From the NCBI GenBank assembly GCA_905221605.1, contig CAJNDS010000413.1, positions 62,001 to 126,000 of the forward strand: a DNA stretch of 64,000 bases, written 5' to 3'. This DNA comes from Symbiodinium natans. Taxonomy: Eukaryota; Sar; Dinophyceae; Suessiales; Symbiodiniaceae. Position 1 is the stretch's first letter; every line of letters starts with the position of its first letter. The notes beneath the pieces were generated by a model. That model had not been told where the DNA came from. It did not search any database and saw only the letters and a list, made by a program, of their open reading frames with translations. The position numbers and the translations under genes are program-made. Below, one piece after another: positions 30,241 to 39,666 of the stretch.

Positions 30241-32792
30241 ACACACACCCAGCTATCAGTGACGGCCTGAAGAGAATCACGTGGGAATTTACATATCCAA
30301 ACAAGGAAATTAGTTTGGGTGACCTTCAGGGATTGATGTACTGCTGTCGTGGGCCTGACTGCCGCGGACATCCATCGCCAGCGGCTAGTTACAAATGTTG
30401 ACATCAGGTGAAGCCTTTTACACAATGGGGCTGAGCATTGCGTAAGGAAAGAGAGATACCCAAAGAAGGCGTTAGTGGCTTGGACCAGTCGGGCTGCCAG
30501 AACAGCTTGGCAAGTTAATCGAAAGCCTAGGAGGACACCCAAGTAGAGAAAGGTCTCCACTTCTTCCAGTTGGGGTCCCTCCCCAGCTGAGACGGGGCCT
30601 GATGGCACCTGTGGTGATCGCAGGTATTTGCATTTCTCCCATGAAAGGTGCAGTCCTATGGCTTGGAGGGTCCGCGAAAGATCCTCCAGCATACGGTTCA
30701 ACTGTGGAATAGACGTAGCAAAGATGAGTATGTCATCCGCGTACTCCATGCAGTGCAGGGGCATGTTTCCTACAGTATTACTGAGCCAAGTGTACTCACA
30801 CCGTTGCCATTTACAGAGGACTGGTTTCAGAAAGAAATCCAAAACACGCGCAAACAGTTCAGCACCATATGGGGTGCCCTGGAGGATGCCTTGTGTAAGC
30901 GGTTGTTTCCAGGTGGCATCCGCGAAGGAAATCTCTACCTTTGCTTGTGTGACCAGCCTAAGTAGGAGCATGGATTCAGGTGTGGCAGGGACTGAGGCCA
31001 GATATTTAGCGACTGCTGTATGTGACAAAGTGTCGAAGGCTTGTGAGATGTCAAGCTTGGCTACAACAAGGGGCATGGACCATTCCGATGCAAGGTGAAC
31101 TGCATGTCTAGCTGCTGTGATGCCATCCATTACCTGGGCTCCCGGAATTCCCAGGATCTGTCCTCCTTCACCTACGGGGGGGAGGGTTCGTCTAAGTCGG
31201 ATGAGCAGAATTTTCGTGAAGAGTTTGTAATCTGCGACCGACAGCACGATGGGCCTAAGATGTTTAGGCAAACACGGTTCTTTGATTTTAGGCAGTAAGG
31301 TTAGACGCGACGTGAACCAGGTTTCTGGGGGGGGCAACTCATTGGAGAGGTACCGATTAAAGGTCCGAAGTAGGTGGGAAGAGGCCTGGGTTTGGGCTAG
31401 AATTTGCAGCAGTTCGTAGGTGACCCCATCAGCGCCAGCACTTTTGCCTCCTTTGAAGGTGTTGAGGGCTCCTTCAAGCTCATCTTTGTCAATGGGATGC
31501 GCTGGGGATGGAGGAGTTACACACGTGGCCTGCAATATGGCTTGTGGCAAGAGGGGGTCAGGATTGTTTGGGTCAGTAAATTTGACTTGATAAAAGTGTT
31601 TCAATGCTGAAATCGCTCTATCCTTGCCCCCCATACGGAGCGCGAAAAGGCCATGTGTCGTTCGAACAGCCTGACGTTTACGGAAATAGGAAATAGCCTT
31701 ATAGTCTCCCGCCGCTGCCCTTTCCAGGAGTTCAGTTCTCCAGACTCTCTTGTCTTGAGATCTTTGCTGCACTATCTGGAGCGCCAGTTCTTTCGATAGC
31801 TGGGGGTCTGAACCTTTGCGGAGCGCAATCAGCTGCTGAATGTAGGCGGAGTCCTGATACCTGCACGGCTTGGGCCTACGGGAGCTCGCCGTAGCAAGAG
31901 CTTCAAGATCTAACGGTGAGATCGGCGCGTGGTTCTGTTCCAATCTTTCTGCAAGTTGATTGCAAGCTAGTAGTGCTGCGGTTACGTCAACATCCCACGT
32001 GCCGCATTTATTCGTGTGAGGACATCGTCTGTGTTTCTTTGAGGGCTTGTGGGATACCAGGTTAACCCATACCAGTCTATGGTCTGATCTCAATATTGAG
32101 TCTGAAGAGGTGGCGACTCCCTGATCCGTAGTCTCTTGATAGGGTGTGGAAAACAACAAATAGTCTATTCTGCTGTGGGAACCTCTGCTATTAGACCACG
32201 TATGTGCATGTGGTGTCGTATGAGTGGTCCCAAAGGATCTAAGAAAGTGCTGAAGCATCGAGCCTCTAGCGTCCTGAGCATCCGGCTGAACATGCATTAA
32301 TTCGTAATTAAGGTCACACGCAAGAAGGAGGGAGTCCTGTAGTCTGTAGTCATGCAGCATGTCGTGCAGGGTTGTAATTTGATGGTGCCACACGTGCATG
32401 CAATCATCCCTCTGGGTATGTGGGAGATGTAGGCTTGCAACAAATTCTCTTGCCCCTGCATGCTTCAGAGTGACCATGATGCCAGTCGATAACGGTTGCA
32501 CATTAATTACATCACAGAGCCTATGCACGGGGATTCCGACCGCCGATCCTCGGAATGCATCCGGCGGCGAGGTGCAAAAGAAGGCGTATTCCTTACCAGC
32601 CAAGGTACATTCCTTGAGACACCAACTGTCACTGTTTACATCTGACAGAGAGCCTACTTCCTGAAATCCCAGAAAGTCAAAGCGTCCCACATCCATTACA
32701 TCCCAAACATCTTGGACTGCCTCAAGTGATTTCCCCTGAAGGTTCCAAGAGGCCAAGGAAGTCGGGCGGGGGGGGCTGGGGGAGTGAGCTAG
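30054..32792 (-). CDS. LINE ORF2: endonuclease and reverse transcriptase
   Basis: The frame is open from the codon after the ORF1 TGA (32792) to 30054 and has no ATG at its start; the domain begins LASWNLQGKS. Endonuclease motifs: SWNLQG, FLGFQEVG, LLACDLNYEL, SRIDYLLF and RSDHRLVWV. RT motifs: GADGVTYELL, RPIVLSVADYKLFTKIL, KLDISQAFDTL (Asp), GILQGTPYGAELF, MEYADDILIFA (catalytic YADD), GLHLSWEKCKYL, FLYLGVLLGF. All key residues look intact. The last 60 codons, after the RNase H frame takes over, are probably spurious. The order EN-RT-RNH fits LINE clades of the I/R1/Tad sort, but the clade needs a tree. Confidence 0.92.
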   Translation of the reverse strand, partial: LAHSPSPPRPTSLASWNLQGKSLEAVQDVWDVMDVGRFDFLGFQEVGSLSDVNSDSWCLKECTLAGKEYAFFCTSPPDAFRGSAVGIPVHRLCDVINVQPLSTGIMVTLKHAGAREFVASLHLPHTQRDDCMHVWHHQITTLHDMLHDYRLQDSLLLACDLNYELMHVQPDAQDARGSMLQHFLRSFGTTHTTPHAHTWSNSRGSHSRIDYLLFSTPYQETTDQGVATSSDSILRSDHRLVWVNLVSHKPSKKHRRCPHTNKCGTWDVDVTAALLACNQLAERLEQNHAPISPLDLEALATASSRRPKPCRYQDSAYIQQLIALRKGSDPQLSKELALQIVQQRSQDKRVWRTELLERAAAGDYKAISYFRKRQAVRTTHGLFALRMGGKDRAISALKHFYQVKFTDPNNPDPLLPQAILQATCVTPPSPAHPIDKDELEGALNTFKGGKSAGADGVTYELLQILAQTQASSHLLRTFNRYLSNELPPPETWFTSRLTLLPKIKEPCLPKHLRPIVLSVADYKLFTKILLIRLRRTLPPVGEGGQILGIPGAQVMDGITAARHAVHLASEWSMPLVVAKLDISQAFDTLSHTAVAKYLASVPATPESMLLLRLVTQAKVEISFADATWKQPLTQGILQGTPYGAELFARVLDFFLKPVLCKWQRCEYTWLSNTVGNMPLHCMEYADDILIFATSIPQLNRMLEDLSRTLQAIGLHLSWEKCKYLRSPQVPSGPVSAGEGPQLEEVETFLYLGVLLGFRLTCQAVLAARLVQATNAFFGYLSFLTQCSAPLCKRLHLMSTFVTSRWRWMSAAVRPTTAVHQSLKVTQTNFLVWICKFPRDSLQAVTDSWVCVRRAARMAAQATGHETWTHIQTQSFFLLGSCCQTPQPTSPTDLESPQHTRLIVATPECCTTA

Positions 32793-32795
32793 TCA
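32787..32795 (-). promoter_or_regulatory. Candidate stop-codon readthrough signal TGA-CTAG between ORF1 and ORF2
   Basis: Codons read ...AGA GAG TGA CTA GCT CAC, and ORF2 remains open without an ATG. UGA followed by CUAG is the established leaky-stop context known from animal readthrough genes. In-frame ORF2 without its own start makes readthrough the simplest expression route. Efficiency in a dinoflagellate is unknown. Confidence 0.5.
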
Positions 32796-34409
32796 CTCTC
32801 TAGTCCTGCCACGGCAGTCAAGCCAGAGCTGCGGGAGCTGGTCCGGCGAATATCCTGTTGCCTCCGAGAAACGAACTGCCGACAATGCCCATCCTGTATG
32901 TCCCCCTTTGACATCAGTGAGTTGAACATCTGCTGGATGAGAGTGGCGTGGGGCATGGGCATTGGGGGAGATGAGTACTTGGGAGGATCCTACGTACACA
33001 TTCCCTCGCCAGTCAAATTCTGACTGGGGATGTGGGGAGGAAGGGGTGTGGGGGGGTAGCTGATCACAAAAGTCTTTCACCTGTAGTATGGCACGAATTT
33101 TGTGCCTCTCCTGTAGCGAGCGATGTCTAGCAATCCATAAGACGGCATTTTCACTACCAGATATACTACTCTTCCATTTGTCACGACGCAGCTTCTTGAG
33201 GGCTTCCATCTGGAAGGATCTTTGCTGCGGGAGAGTGACGCAATCTGTAGGGAACTTGAGCGCTACTCGCAGGAAGTTCGTCCGAGCAAAGGGGGACCAA
33301 CACGACCCTAGACAGTCTTGGAGATCAGAAATCCGAAAAAGTGACTTGACTTCTTTTTCTGCAAGGTGTTTAGGTGCTTGTCTCCAACCGCCCACCACAA
33401 CTTGCAGGTCCATTTCATTCTCCTGTGGCGACCCCGTAATGCGCGGGGTGCCAGAACCCCTAGGCGTGCCTCCTTGTCGGATGTGGTGTTGAATTTCCCG
33501 AACTCGTTGTTCCAGGTCCTTAAGTTCCTGGACTTGTGCCTCAAGATCCCGAAGCTGGGCTTGTGTAGCATGCTCTTGAACCTGGGCTTCCAAGGTGTCC
33601 AGGCGAGCCATAGACACTTCATGCAGGGAGTTGTGTTGCTGCAGGGTGTTCTGCATGACATCCAGCCTATGGGCATGTTGTTGTATCTCTGTGCCAAGCG
33701 TGCCCAGGTCCTGTCTGAGTTTACCTACTGTGTGGTGAAGTTCGTCCTGCTTGCCCAGCATACCTTGCATGCTATGTTGCAGTGCCTGGACCCAGGGGGG
33801 GGGTGGGTCATCCCTTCCAAAAGGTTTGTTGGCGGGCGCTGCCGAAGGCTGAAAGGGTGTTTGGGTATGGCCCCTTCGAGGTCGCATTTCCTCGTCCTGG
33901 CGTGTGAGGTCATGATACACCGCGAGAGCCCCCGAAGCCGCCCCACCAAATTCAGGCAACCTATCCCCAACCCGGAGGCGCTTAGCATCTGGGGCAGACC
34001 CTTCAGCACGACTCAGATCCCCCGGCGGAGGATGGGTTAGTTCTTCCCTGCCCAGTGCAGCATCGAGAGCCGCCTGCTCCGCTGTAGGGGGGGGGTGTGG
34101 GGGGAGTTCAGCAGGTACAGTCGAGTCATCATCTTCCGGTTGGGGTAGAGTGCGAGGGGAGGGAGCATGGAAGGGGAGAGTACTACGCTCTTGACTGATT
34201 GCCGCTCTAGCACGGGCGTGCTGATCATGGGCGTTCAGAAGTCCGTCGACATCAATCGGAATCACCTGTCCCCGCCCGGCCCCGCCTTCATCCCGCTGAA
34301 TTTCCACATCAATCGGTGCATTTCCCCCCCCAATCGCGCGGCCCCCCCCGAGTGGTCCAACCCCGAAGAGTTCCTCTTCGCCCTCCGCCCCCCCCGCACG
34401 CCCCGCCAT
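32793..34409 (-). CDS. LINE ORF1: coiled-coil, putative nucleic-acid-binding protein
   Basis: 538 codons from ATG 34409. The N-terminal 200 residues are Pro/Gly/Asp-rich. A strong coiled coil follows (about 215-320, repeated Q-L-D-LE-QVQE heptads), then VVVGGWR and a domain with alternating strands and helices that could be an RRM-like fold (about 340-450). Such ORF1 proteins bind element RNA. The stop is TGA followed by CTAG, and ORF2 continues in the same frame. Confidence 0.8.
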   Translation of the reverse strand: MAGRAGGAEGEEELFGVGPLGGGRAIGGGNAPIDVEIQRDEGGAGRGQVIPIDVDGLLNAHDQHARARAAISQERSTLPFHAPSPRTLPQPEDDDSTVPAELPPHPPPTAEQAALDAALGREELTHPPPGDLSRAEGSAPDAKRLRVGDRLPEFGGAASGALAVYHDLTRQDEEMRPRRGHTQTPFQPSAAPANKPFGRDDPPPPWVQALQHSMQGMLGKQDELHHTVGKLRQDLGTLGTEIQQHAHRLDVMQNTLQQHNSLHEVSMARLDTLEAQVQEHATQAQLRDLEAQVQELKDLEQRVREIQHHIRQGGTPRGSGTPRITGSPQENEMDLQVVVGGWRQAPKHLAEKEVKSLFRISDLQDCLGSCWSPFARTNFLRVALKFPTDCVTLPQQRSFQMEALKKLRRDKWKSSISGSENAVLWIARHRSLQERHKIRAILQVKDFCDQLPPHTPSSPHPQSEFDWRGNVYVGSSQVLISPNAHAPRHSHPADVQLTDVKGGHTGWALSAVRFSEATGYSPDQLPQLWLDCRGRTRE

Positions 34410-34744
34410 GCCCCTGCCTGTGTGGACTCAGTCAGAGAGAAGAAAGGAGGAGAGAGAGGGTTCAGGCTTTAGTGGGTTCAGAAAGGTGGAAGGGTTTAGG
34501 GCTGAGGGTTTCTTGCCCGAAGTGGATTGGCGGTAGTCTTCTGTTGCGAGTTAAAGGCTTGCTTTGGGCACTAACTGGGAACAGTCTTCTAACTAGGGGT
34601 TTAGGCTCGAGGGTTAAACCCTAAACCCCCAATTCCGCGCGCCAGGTGGCATGCCCAGTGCTTCCTTTAACCAGCGCAGATCTTCGGCTTGATGCCGCAC
34701 CAGGCGACGCCGCGGCTTCATCTCCTTCATCTCTGGGAAGGGGT

Positions 34745-34790
34745 TTGGGGTTTAGGGTTTAGGGTTATAGGGTTTAGGGTTAGGCTTCCT
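34745..34790. repeat. TTTAGGG tract
   Basis: Regular GGGTTTA units with one single-base interruption. Confidence 0.9.
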
Positions 34791-35026
34791 CGATACTGGG
34801 GTTTGGGATGTCTATGACCAATGAGTTTCCATCACCCATGTAGGGGCTAAGGATGTATGTTGGGGGTTGATATTTGGGCTTCGGGGGTTAGAGATGTTTC
34901 GGCCTTATGGGTCTTTTTTAGGGGTTCGGTTCGGGGCTGGTAACCTGACTTTCTTTTTACATTCGTGCAAGGCAGGCAAGGCAACGGAAGGTCTCGGATC
35001 CGCTAACTACCCACTTTGCCAGCTCG

Positions 35027-35130
35027 TAACCCTAAACTTTAAACCCAAAACCCTAAACCCTAAACACTTTTTAAGCACGGACTGAGGAAGCCCTAAACCC
35101 TCAACACTAAACCCAAAACCCAAACCCTAA
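35027..35130. repeat. CCCTAAA tract with the CACTTTTTAAGCACGGACTGAGG spacer
   Basis: Telomere-like units on both sides of a spacer resembling those at 18630, 50610 and 54366. Confidence 0.85.
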
Positions 35131-35708
35131 AGATAACCGACAAGACTTACGAGCCGGACGAAAAAGTCCATCTTCACATCTCGAGGAGTCTAAGCCGCAA
35201 CAGGGTTCTGCCGGGCTCTGCCGTCTGATTCTGATGCGAGATGCAATCCTCCATGGCCATGCCAGTTTAAAGCTGAATTTCGACGTCCATTGTCGCGAAC
35301 ATCTGAGAATGGTGCCTGATCCTGGAAAAACGGTGAGTTTCACATGTGGTAAGCCTGGCCATCGAAACAACTCGTTGGTTGAGGATGTTGAAAAAGTACA
35401 GCATGGCGTCATGTGCGATTTGTGCAGTGCCCAGCACGATCTCTAACTTTACGATCGGACTTTCATAACATGACCGCTTGTGGATGACTCCGGCGCAGCA
35501 CCTTGCATGGCACATGGGGCCACAAACTTGAGAAATCGTTCATCCAACTACACACCCGCCCGTGAGAAGCAAGTGCTTCTACCTCCTGACTTGTCGGCGC
35601 CTCTTCCGTATTTTGTGGCAGCAATGCTTTGCAAAGCTGCGTAGGGGGACTGGCATGCTGCAGCTATCTACACATTCACTGCGCTGCAAGGTTGAGATCG
35701 CCTTCAGG

Positions 35709-36641
35709 CTAGGAGGCCGCTCTCCGAGTTGTCCGAGTTGTCGGCTGCGCAGAAGCTGGACGGCTGCGCTGCGACACCCGCGGATTATTCCCTTGCGCTC
35801 GGGCTTCGTTGGCTTCGGTTGCGGACAGCAACGGAACGTCAGAGAACAAGCCACAGGAAGAGTCCCCAGGCATACACTTGTAGCGCCGCCCGGGAAGATG
35901 ATGGAGAGCAGTCTGACGTCCTCCGTGCGCGCAAGGTCGCCAAGGTTCACCACTGCTGCTTTGCTTCTGCTGTTTGCAGAACTGCTCCGCTCTGCGCCGC
36001 CTGAGTTTCCCATCGCGGGCTTGCTTCACCTCTTGCGCAGCTGCTTGATGTGCATCTGCCTCCAGTTGCGCGCCAGCTTCTCTGAAGTCGAACTCTTTTG
36101 GGCCCCACTTGAGATGCAGCCACTCAACAGGTTGGCTGGCAGCTATCTCCACGAAGCTTTGAGGAACTGTTCGTGCCACGCGCCATCGAGATGGACTCTT
36201 GCCAGCATGACCCAAGAAGGCATCGTAGCTGTACAAATTCGAAGAACCTGCACCTGCAGAGGCCGGCCGCGAGCTTCGCTGTGCTGACTGGGGCCTGGAT
36301 CGTGATGTTCGGCTCGTCTCACTTCCTGGAAACTCCTTTCCATCTCGTGCAGCTACCGCACTTGCCACCATGGCTCTGCTTTTGGCGTTGAGATTCAACA
36401 CCATGGCTTGAGCTTTGCTTGAGGCAAGTTGCTGGCAAATGTGGACAGTACGGCGGAGGCCCCGCATGGTGGCTAAAGTGCGCTTTTCAAGGCTGAAACA
36501 TTTCTCGGGTCTCACAGTCTCGCGCTTGCTTGCTACTGTAAAGTGCGTGTTCATGGTTTGGCGCTTGTCTGATGGACGACCGAATGACATGTGCAAGATG
36601 GCAGCGGCGGAAGCTGATTTGGCAAAGGTTCGCTCACGCAC
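35709..36641 (-). CDS. Basic protein with RPASA/RPQSA motifs, unknown function
   Basis: 310 open codons. The nominal first codon is GTG; the first ATG gives MSFGRPSDKRQTMNTHF, so the true start may be there or in an upstream exon. It carries SRSRPQSAQRSSRPASAGAG and SRPASAQPTTRTT near the two ends. These Arg-Pro-Ala-Ser-Ala motifs recur in many alveolate proteins, often cytoskeletal ones. In between lies a charged helical part (VEWLHLKWGPKEFDF, then Ala/Gln/Lys/Arg-rich). Function unknown. The long plus-strand ORF over 35562-36287 is its antisense shadow. Confidence 0.55.
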   Translation of the reverse strand: MRERTFAKSASAAAILHMSFGRPSDKRQTMNTHFTVASKRETVRPEKCFSLEKRTLATMRGLRRTVHICQQLASSKAQAMVLNLNAKSRAMVASAVAARDGKEFPGSETSRTSRSRPQSAQRSSRPASAGAGSSNLYSYDAFLGHAGKSPSRWRVARTVPQSFVEIAASQPVEWLHLKWGPKEFDFREAGAQLEADAHQAAAQEVKQARDGKLRRRRAEQFCKQQKQSSSGEPWRPCAHGGRQTALHHLPGRRYKCMPGDSSCGLFSDVPLLSATEANEARAQGNNPRVSQRSRPASAQPTTRTTRRAAS

Positions 36642-36993
36642 AATGCCCGCCCACCCCCGCCCCCACCCTCTCCTAAGAAGATAAGAAGCTGGCTGGACAG
36701 TGCCGTGCCGGACTTTGCATACGATGCTTTAGAGGCTCTACCGGCCAATGACGAGTTCAATTCGAAGAACGACTACGTGACTACATGGAGAAGCCCAGCA
36801 TTGTGTCCACTTTCCGGATGTCCAAGATGCGCCCTCAGCTCGAGAGCGCCTTCGGCTAAACATTTGAGACCCTGTTGTCTTTGACAAAAGGGCCTCTGCG
36901 AGAAGCAAGACCTCATAGGTCAATAATCTGTATGCTTAATCTGTCTGCCTACACGTACTAGAACGATGGCTACCCATTCGGTTCTCGGCGCTG

Positions 36994-38499
36994 TTACAGC
37001 CTTGCAGTCTGCAAGCGGTGCTGGATGCACTGCGAGAGATGCTTCGCGTCCTGACTCTTGAAGCTTCCACTGTGATGGTAGAACCAACTCTCCAATCCAC
37101 CAGGGTAAGACTTGAAAGAGACCACACAATTCCTGGGCCCATGCTTGGGAGAGCATGAAAAAACATAAATTCCTATTCCTTATTGAGTTGAAGTACCCTT
37201 AAAAACATGTAGTAGAACGTTACCCCACTATCACACAAAGGTTCGAGTTCAGGACGCCAGCCACCCAGGAGAAGCTGCTTGGGGCCTGCACAAGAACATC
37301 TGCCTGAGCCATGTGTGCCAGATCACCCAGCTCATCACCATTCAAGTGTACCTAGCTTTCATGGTTGGGATAATACAAAAAATATCCAAAGAAAAACACG
37401 TGGCTCATTCCTTATTAGGTTCATTAAGTACCCTGAAAGGTTTTTTAAATGCTACCCAAACTATGAGAAAGGTACCGTCATGCCGGCAGCCTCAAAGGCC
37501 TCGAAGTCGCTGCTTGCGTGCGTTCCCTCCTTGGTGGTGCTGAAGACGTGGATGTCGGTCAAGCCATGGGCCATCTCTTTGATGGCCCTTGCAACCTGGA
37601 GGTAGACGTTGTTGGGCACATCACGGTTCGTCTGCCTCGAGACGTCGATGTCCCCCCGGCGAACATGGACGGCGACGCGGAGGGCGCGCTTGTCCTGGAG
37701 GAAGTAAGGGGTTGGCTGTGTGAGCAGCAGCGTGTGCTTTCTCAACTTCTCCAGGAAGTCCGGTGTCAAGAAACCGACGATGTCCTTGCCAAACCCGCAT
37801 TCCTGGAACAACACGTTCCGGCCGACGGGGGCGACGGTTTGATTCCCTCCCCCAAGGGTTGAGAGCAGAACGTGGCTACCGAAAAAGCAAGTATCAAAAC
37901 TGGCATGCCTCACCCGCTTCCGCAGGGCTGTGTAATCGGTACCCACAACGGCGCTCAAACAGGCATGTACGTCTGCACCATGAACTTCAGTGGAAGGGTG
38001 CGGAAGGAGGCCCCCGAAATTGAGCCCCAAGTGATTTGCAAGTGCCATCATCACAATGAGGTGGGCTGCCCTCTGCCCCATGCCGTCGAACCGCTCAATG
38101 CTGTACAACGCAGCCTCGGTTCGCCAACGACCCGGCAACCAACAAAAACGGGACTCCCTTTCTTGCCCCAGCAACTCTAGAAATCAACAAACCAGAGGAA
38201 AGGGCACCATTGAAGATCCTAGAGGCTGTGGCGCCAGGGGTGCTGCACAGAGGACAGTGCGCGGGGGTGATGGCAACATCCGGCATGGCCTTGGACATCT
38301 TTTTCATGCCGGCGGTGGGCCCATTGTGCATGGTGCCGAGCGTGTTCTGGCAGCTCACCTGCGGTACTGGAGGGCAGCCCAGGCCACTGCCTAGCTGTAG
38401 CAGCGAGTGGTCCTCACAGGCCTCAGCCCCTGAGGCCACCGCCAGGACCGCCGGCACCTGCAGCAATGCCAGGCTGGCCTGAGATGTGAGCAGCCTCAT
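36994..38499 (-). CDS. Secreted or Golgi fucosyltransferase-like enzyme (HVRRGD motif), complete gene model
   Basis: Exons 38499-38208, 38176-37476, 37351-37224 and 37132-36994 give 419 codons. N-terminal signal sequence (MRLLTSQASLALLQVPAVLA) with the EDHSLLQLG motif common after dinoflagellate leaders. The second exon has GMGQRAAHLIVMMALANHLG and VAVHVRRGDID, the basic motif that binds the nucleotide sugar in GT-B fucosyltransferases. The third has DLAHMAQADVLVQAPSSFSW, as in the C-terminal half of these enzymes. It likely transfers fucose to a glycan in the secretory pathway; acceptor unknown. The first intron would be only 31 nt (GT...CTAG); if it is not an intron, the gene has a frameshift there. 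The second and third introns are family-D elements; the donor of the third is ambiguous by a few bases (GT or GA). Confidence 0.7.
37133..37223 (-). mobile_element. Introner-like intron (family D), 91 nt
   Basis: Contains AAGGGTACTTCAACTCAATAAGG and ends CATGGGCCCAG. TTGTGTG occurs in both flanking exons, compatible with a target-site duplication. Confidence 0.7.
37352..37475 (-). mobile_element. Introner-like intron (family D), GT-AG, 124 nt
   Basis: Starts GTACCTTTCTCATAG, ends ATTATCCCAACCATGAAAGCTAG, and GTAC occurs at both edges. Removal joins ...AGMT to VHLNGDELGD in frame. Shares CAGGGTACTT...AATAAGGAAT with 37133-37223, 5162-5240 and 20865-20945. Confidence 0.8.
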
Positions 38500-38832
38500 G
38501 CTTGCCTATTCCTCGAAGTTCGCTATCAGAGGCGCTTGCACCTTGGGCCGCAAGCTGAGCACAGGCAGCTGCCATGAGAACTGCAGAGAAAAGCGGAGGC
38601 ATGCCATGCAAAGGGCACAGTGTGGAGTCAGGTTCAGAAGCAGCCGCATGCATCTTGAAACATGCGTTGATGGTCCTTCGGCGTGCTGTCCCTGGAGTTG
38701 TCAAGAAGGTTGCTCTTGCTCTTCTCTCCCAACATCCTGGAGGCTGAAAGGAAATGGCGCAGGATTCTAGTAGGGGCCCGTGTTTAGGCGTTCACAAAGG
38801 AAAGCTCCGGCCTCAGCAATGTGGCAAGCTTC

Positions 38833-39000
38833 TTCGGAGAGCCTCAAGCAATGTCGGGCTTGAGACATGATGGCGTGGAAGATACAGCCGACTACACTGC
38901 AATGTGGCGTCAGGCATGTGCGCAACATCAAGACTGGAAACACCGCAAGTGTCCGGCATTCACCTTCGAGGACCTCGAATTCCCACGTCAGATTGTGAGT
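38833..39000 (+). CDS. Possible plus-strand exon, unknown
   Basis: Plus-strand frame FGEPQAMSGLRHDGVEDTAD, then TAMWRQACAQHQDWKHRKCP and AFTFEDLEFPRQI, ends at a GTGAGT donor-like site. Reasonable composition but no family. It would run opposite to its neighbours. Confidence 0.35.
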
Positions 39001-39148
39001 GAAATTGCCTTTCGGCCGTCGGTCGTGGGCAACGCATCTGCCACTCGAGGACGGGGGGGGGGGGGGGATGATGGGAGGGAGGGAGAGGGGCGAAGCTGGT
39101 CTCTTGAGGCATCCTGGTCCTCTTGCCATGTCGGTGCCCTATCTGGCT

Positions 39149-39200
39149 AGACCCTAAACCCTAAACCCTAAACCCTAAACCCTAAAAACCCCAAACCCTA
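39149..39200. repeat. CCCTAAA tract
   Basis: Six regular units. Confidence 0.95.
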
Positions 39201-39567
39201 AGCTGGTTCCTTTGCACACGGTGCCCAAAGAACCGCTTCACTCGCAAGGGCCGGTCAGAGTCGGACAGACAACGCGAAGCCTTCAACCCCGGTACCCTTC
39301 GATAGACTTCGCCTCCGCACCGTACTGCTTGCATTATATACAAAAATAGTAGATTACGTTCTAGTAGTGGTAATATCATCTGATGTTATTAGTATACTCT
39401 TTGCTTCTCCCTTCTCCCAAACTGTTGGCCCTCAGCACCCCTAACAGAGGGCGAGCCGCGGCTGAACTCCACCGGGCTGATCTGCCTGTGAAACGTCTGC
39501 GTCTGGAAGTCGCCCGAGGGCGTTCGCGAGCGGATGAGCGGGATTGAGTCCAAGCCTGGGCTCTGAA

Positions 39568-39666
39568 AAGGGTTTAGGGCCAGGGTTTAGGGTTTAGGGT
39601 TTAGGGTTTAGGGTTTAGGGTTTAGGGTTTAGGGTTTGGGGTTTGGGGTCTGTGGGGTTTAGGGTT
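39568..39666. repeat. TTTAGGG tract
   Basis: About eleven GGGTTTA units, then GGGGTTT units. Confidence 0.95.

Larger units (their letters stand above)
29225..34409 (-). mobile_element. LINE-type non-LTR retrotransposon (ORF1, EN-RT, RNase H)
   Basis: Three consecutive minus-strand reading frames: ORF1 with a coiled coil, ORF2 with an apurinic-type endonuclease and reverse transcriptase, and an RNase H frame offset from ORF2. The stop of ORF1 is in the same frame as ORF2. No poly(A) tail or target-site duplication was found. The 3' end is unclear, because further minus-strand ORFs follow. Confidence 0.9.
34410..35700. other. Mostly intergenic; telomere-like tracts resume
   Basis: TTTAGGG tracts at 34490-34620 and 34745-34790, CCCTAAA at 35027-35130. 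A minus-strand frame at about 35330-35450 (EIVLGTAQIAHDAMLYFFNI) looks like an exon but could not be assigned. Confidence 0.45.

Noticed and set aside
35562-36287. 241-codon plus-strand ORF
   Set aside because: Antisense shadow of the RPASA-type minus-strand frame, which has the more protein-like composition and repeated motifs.
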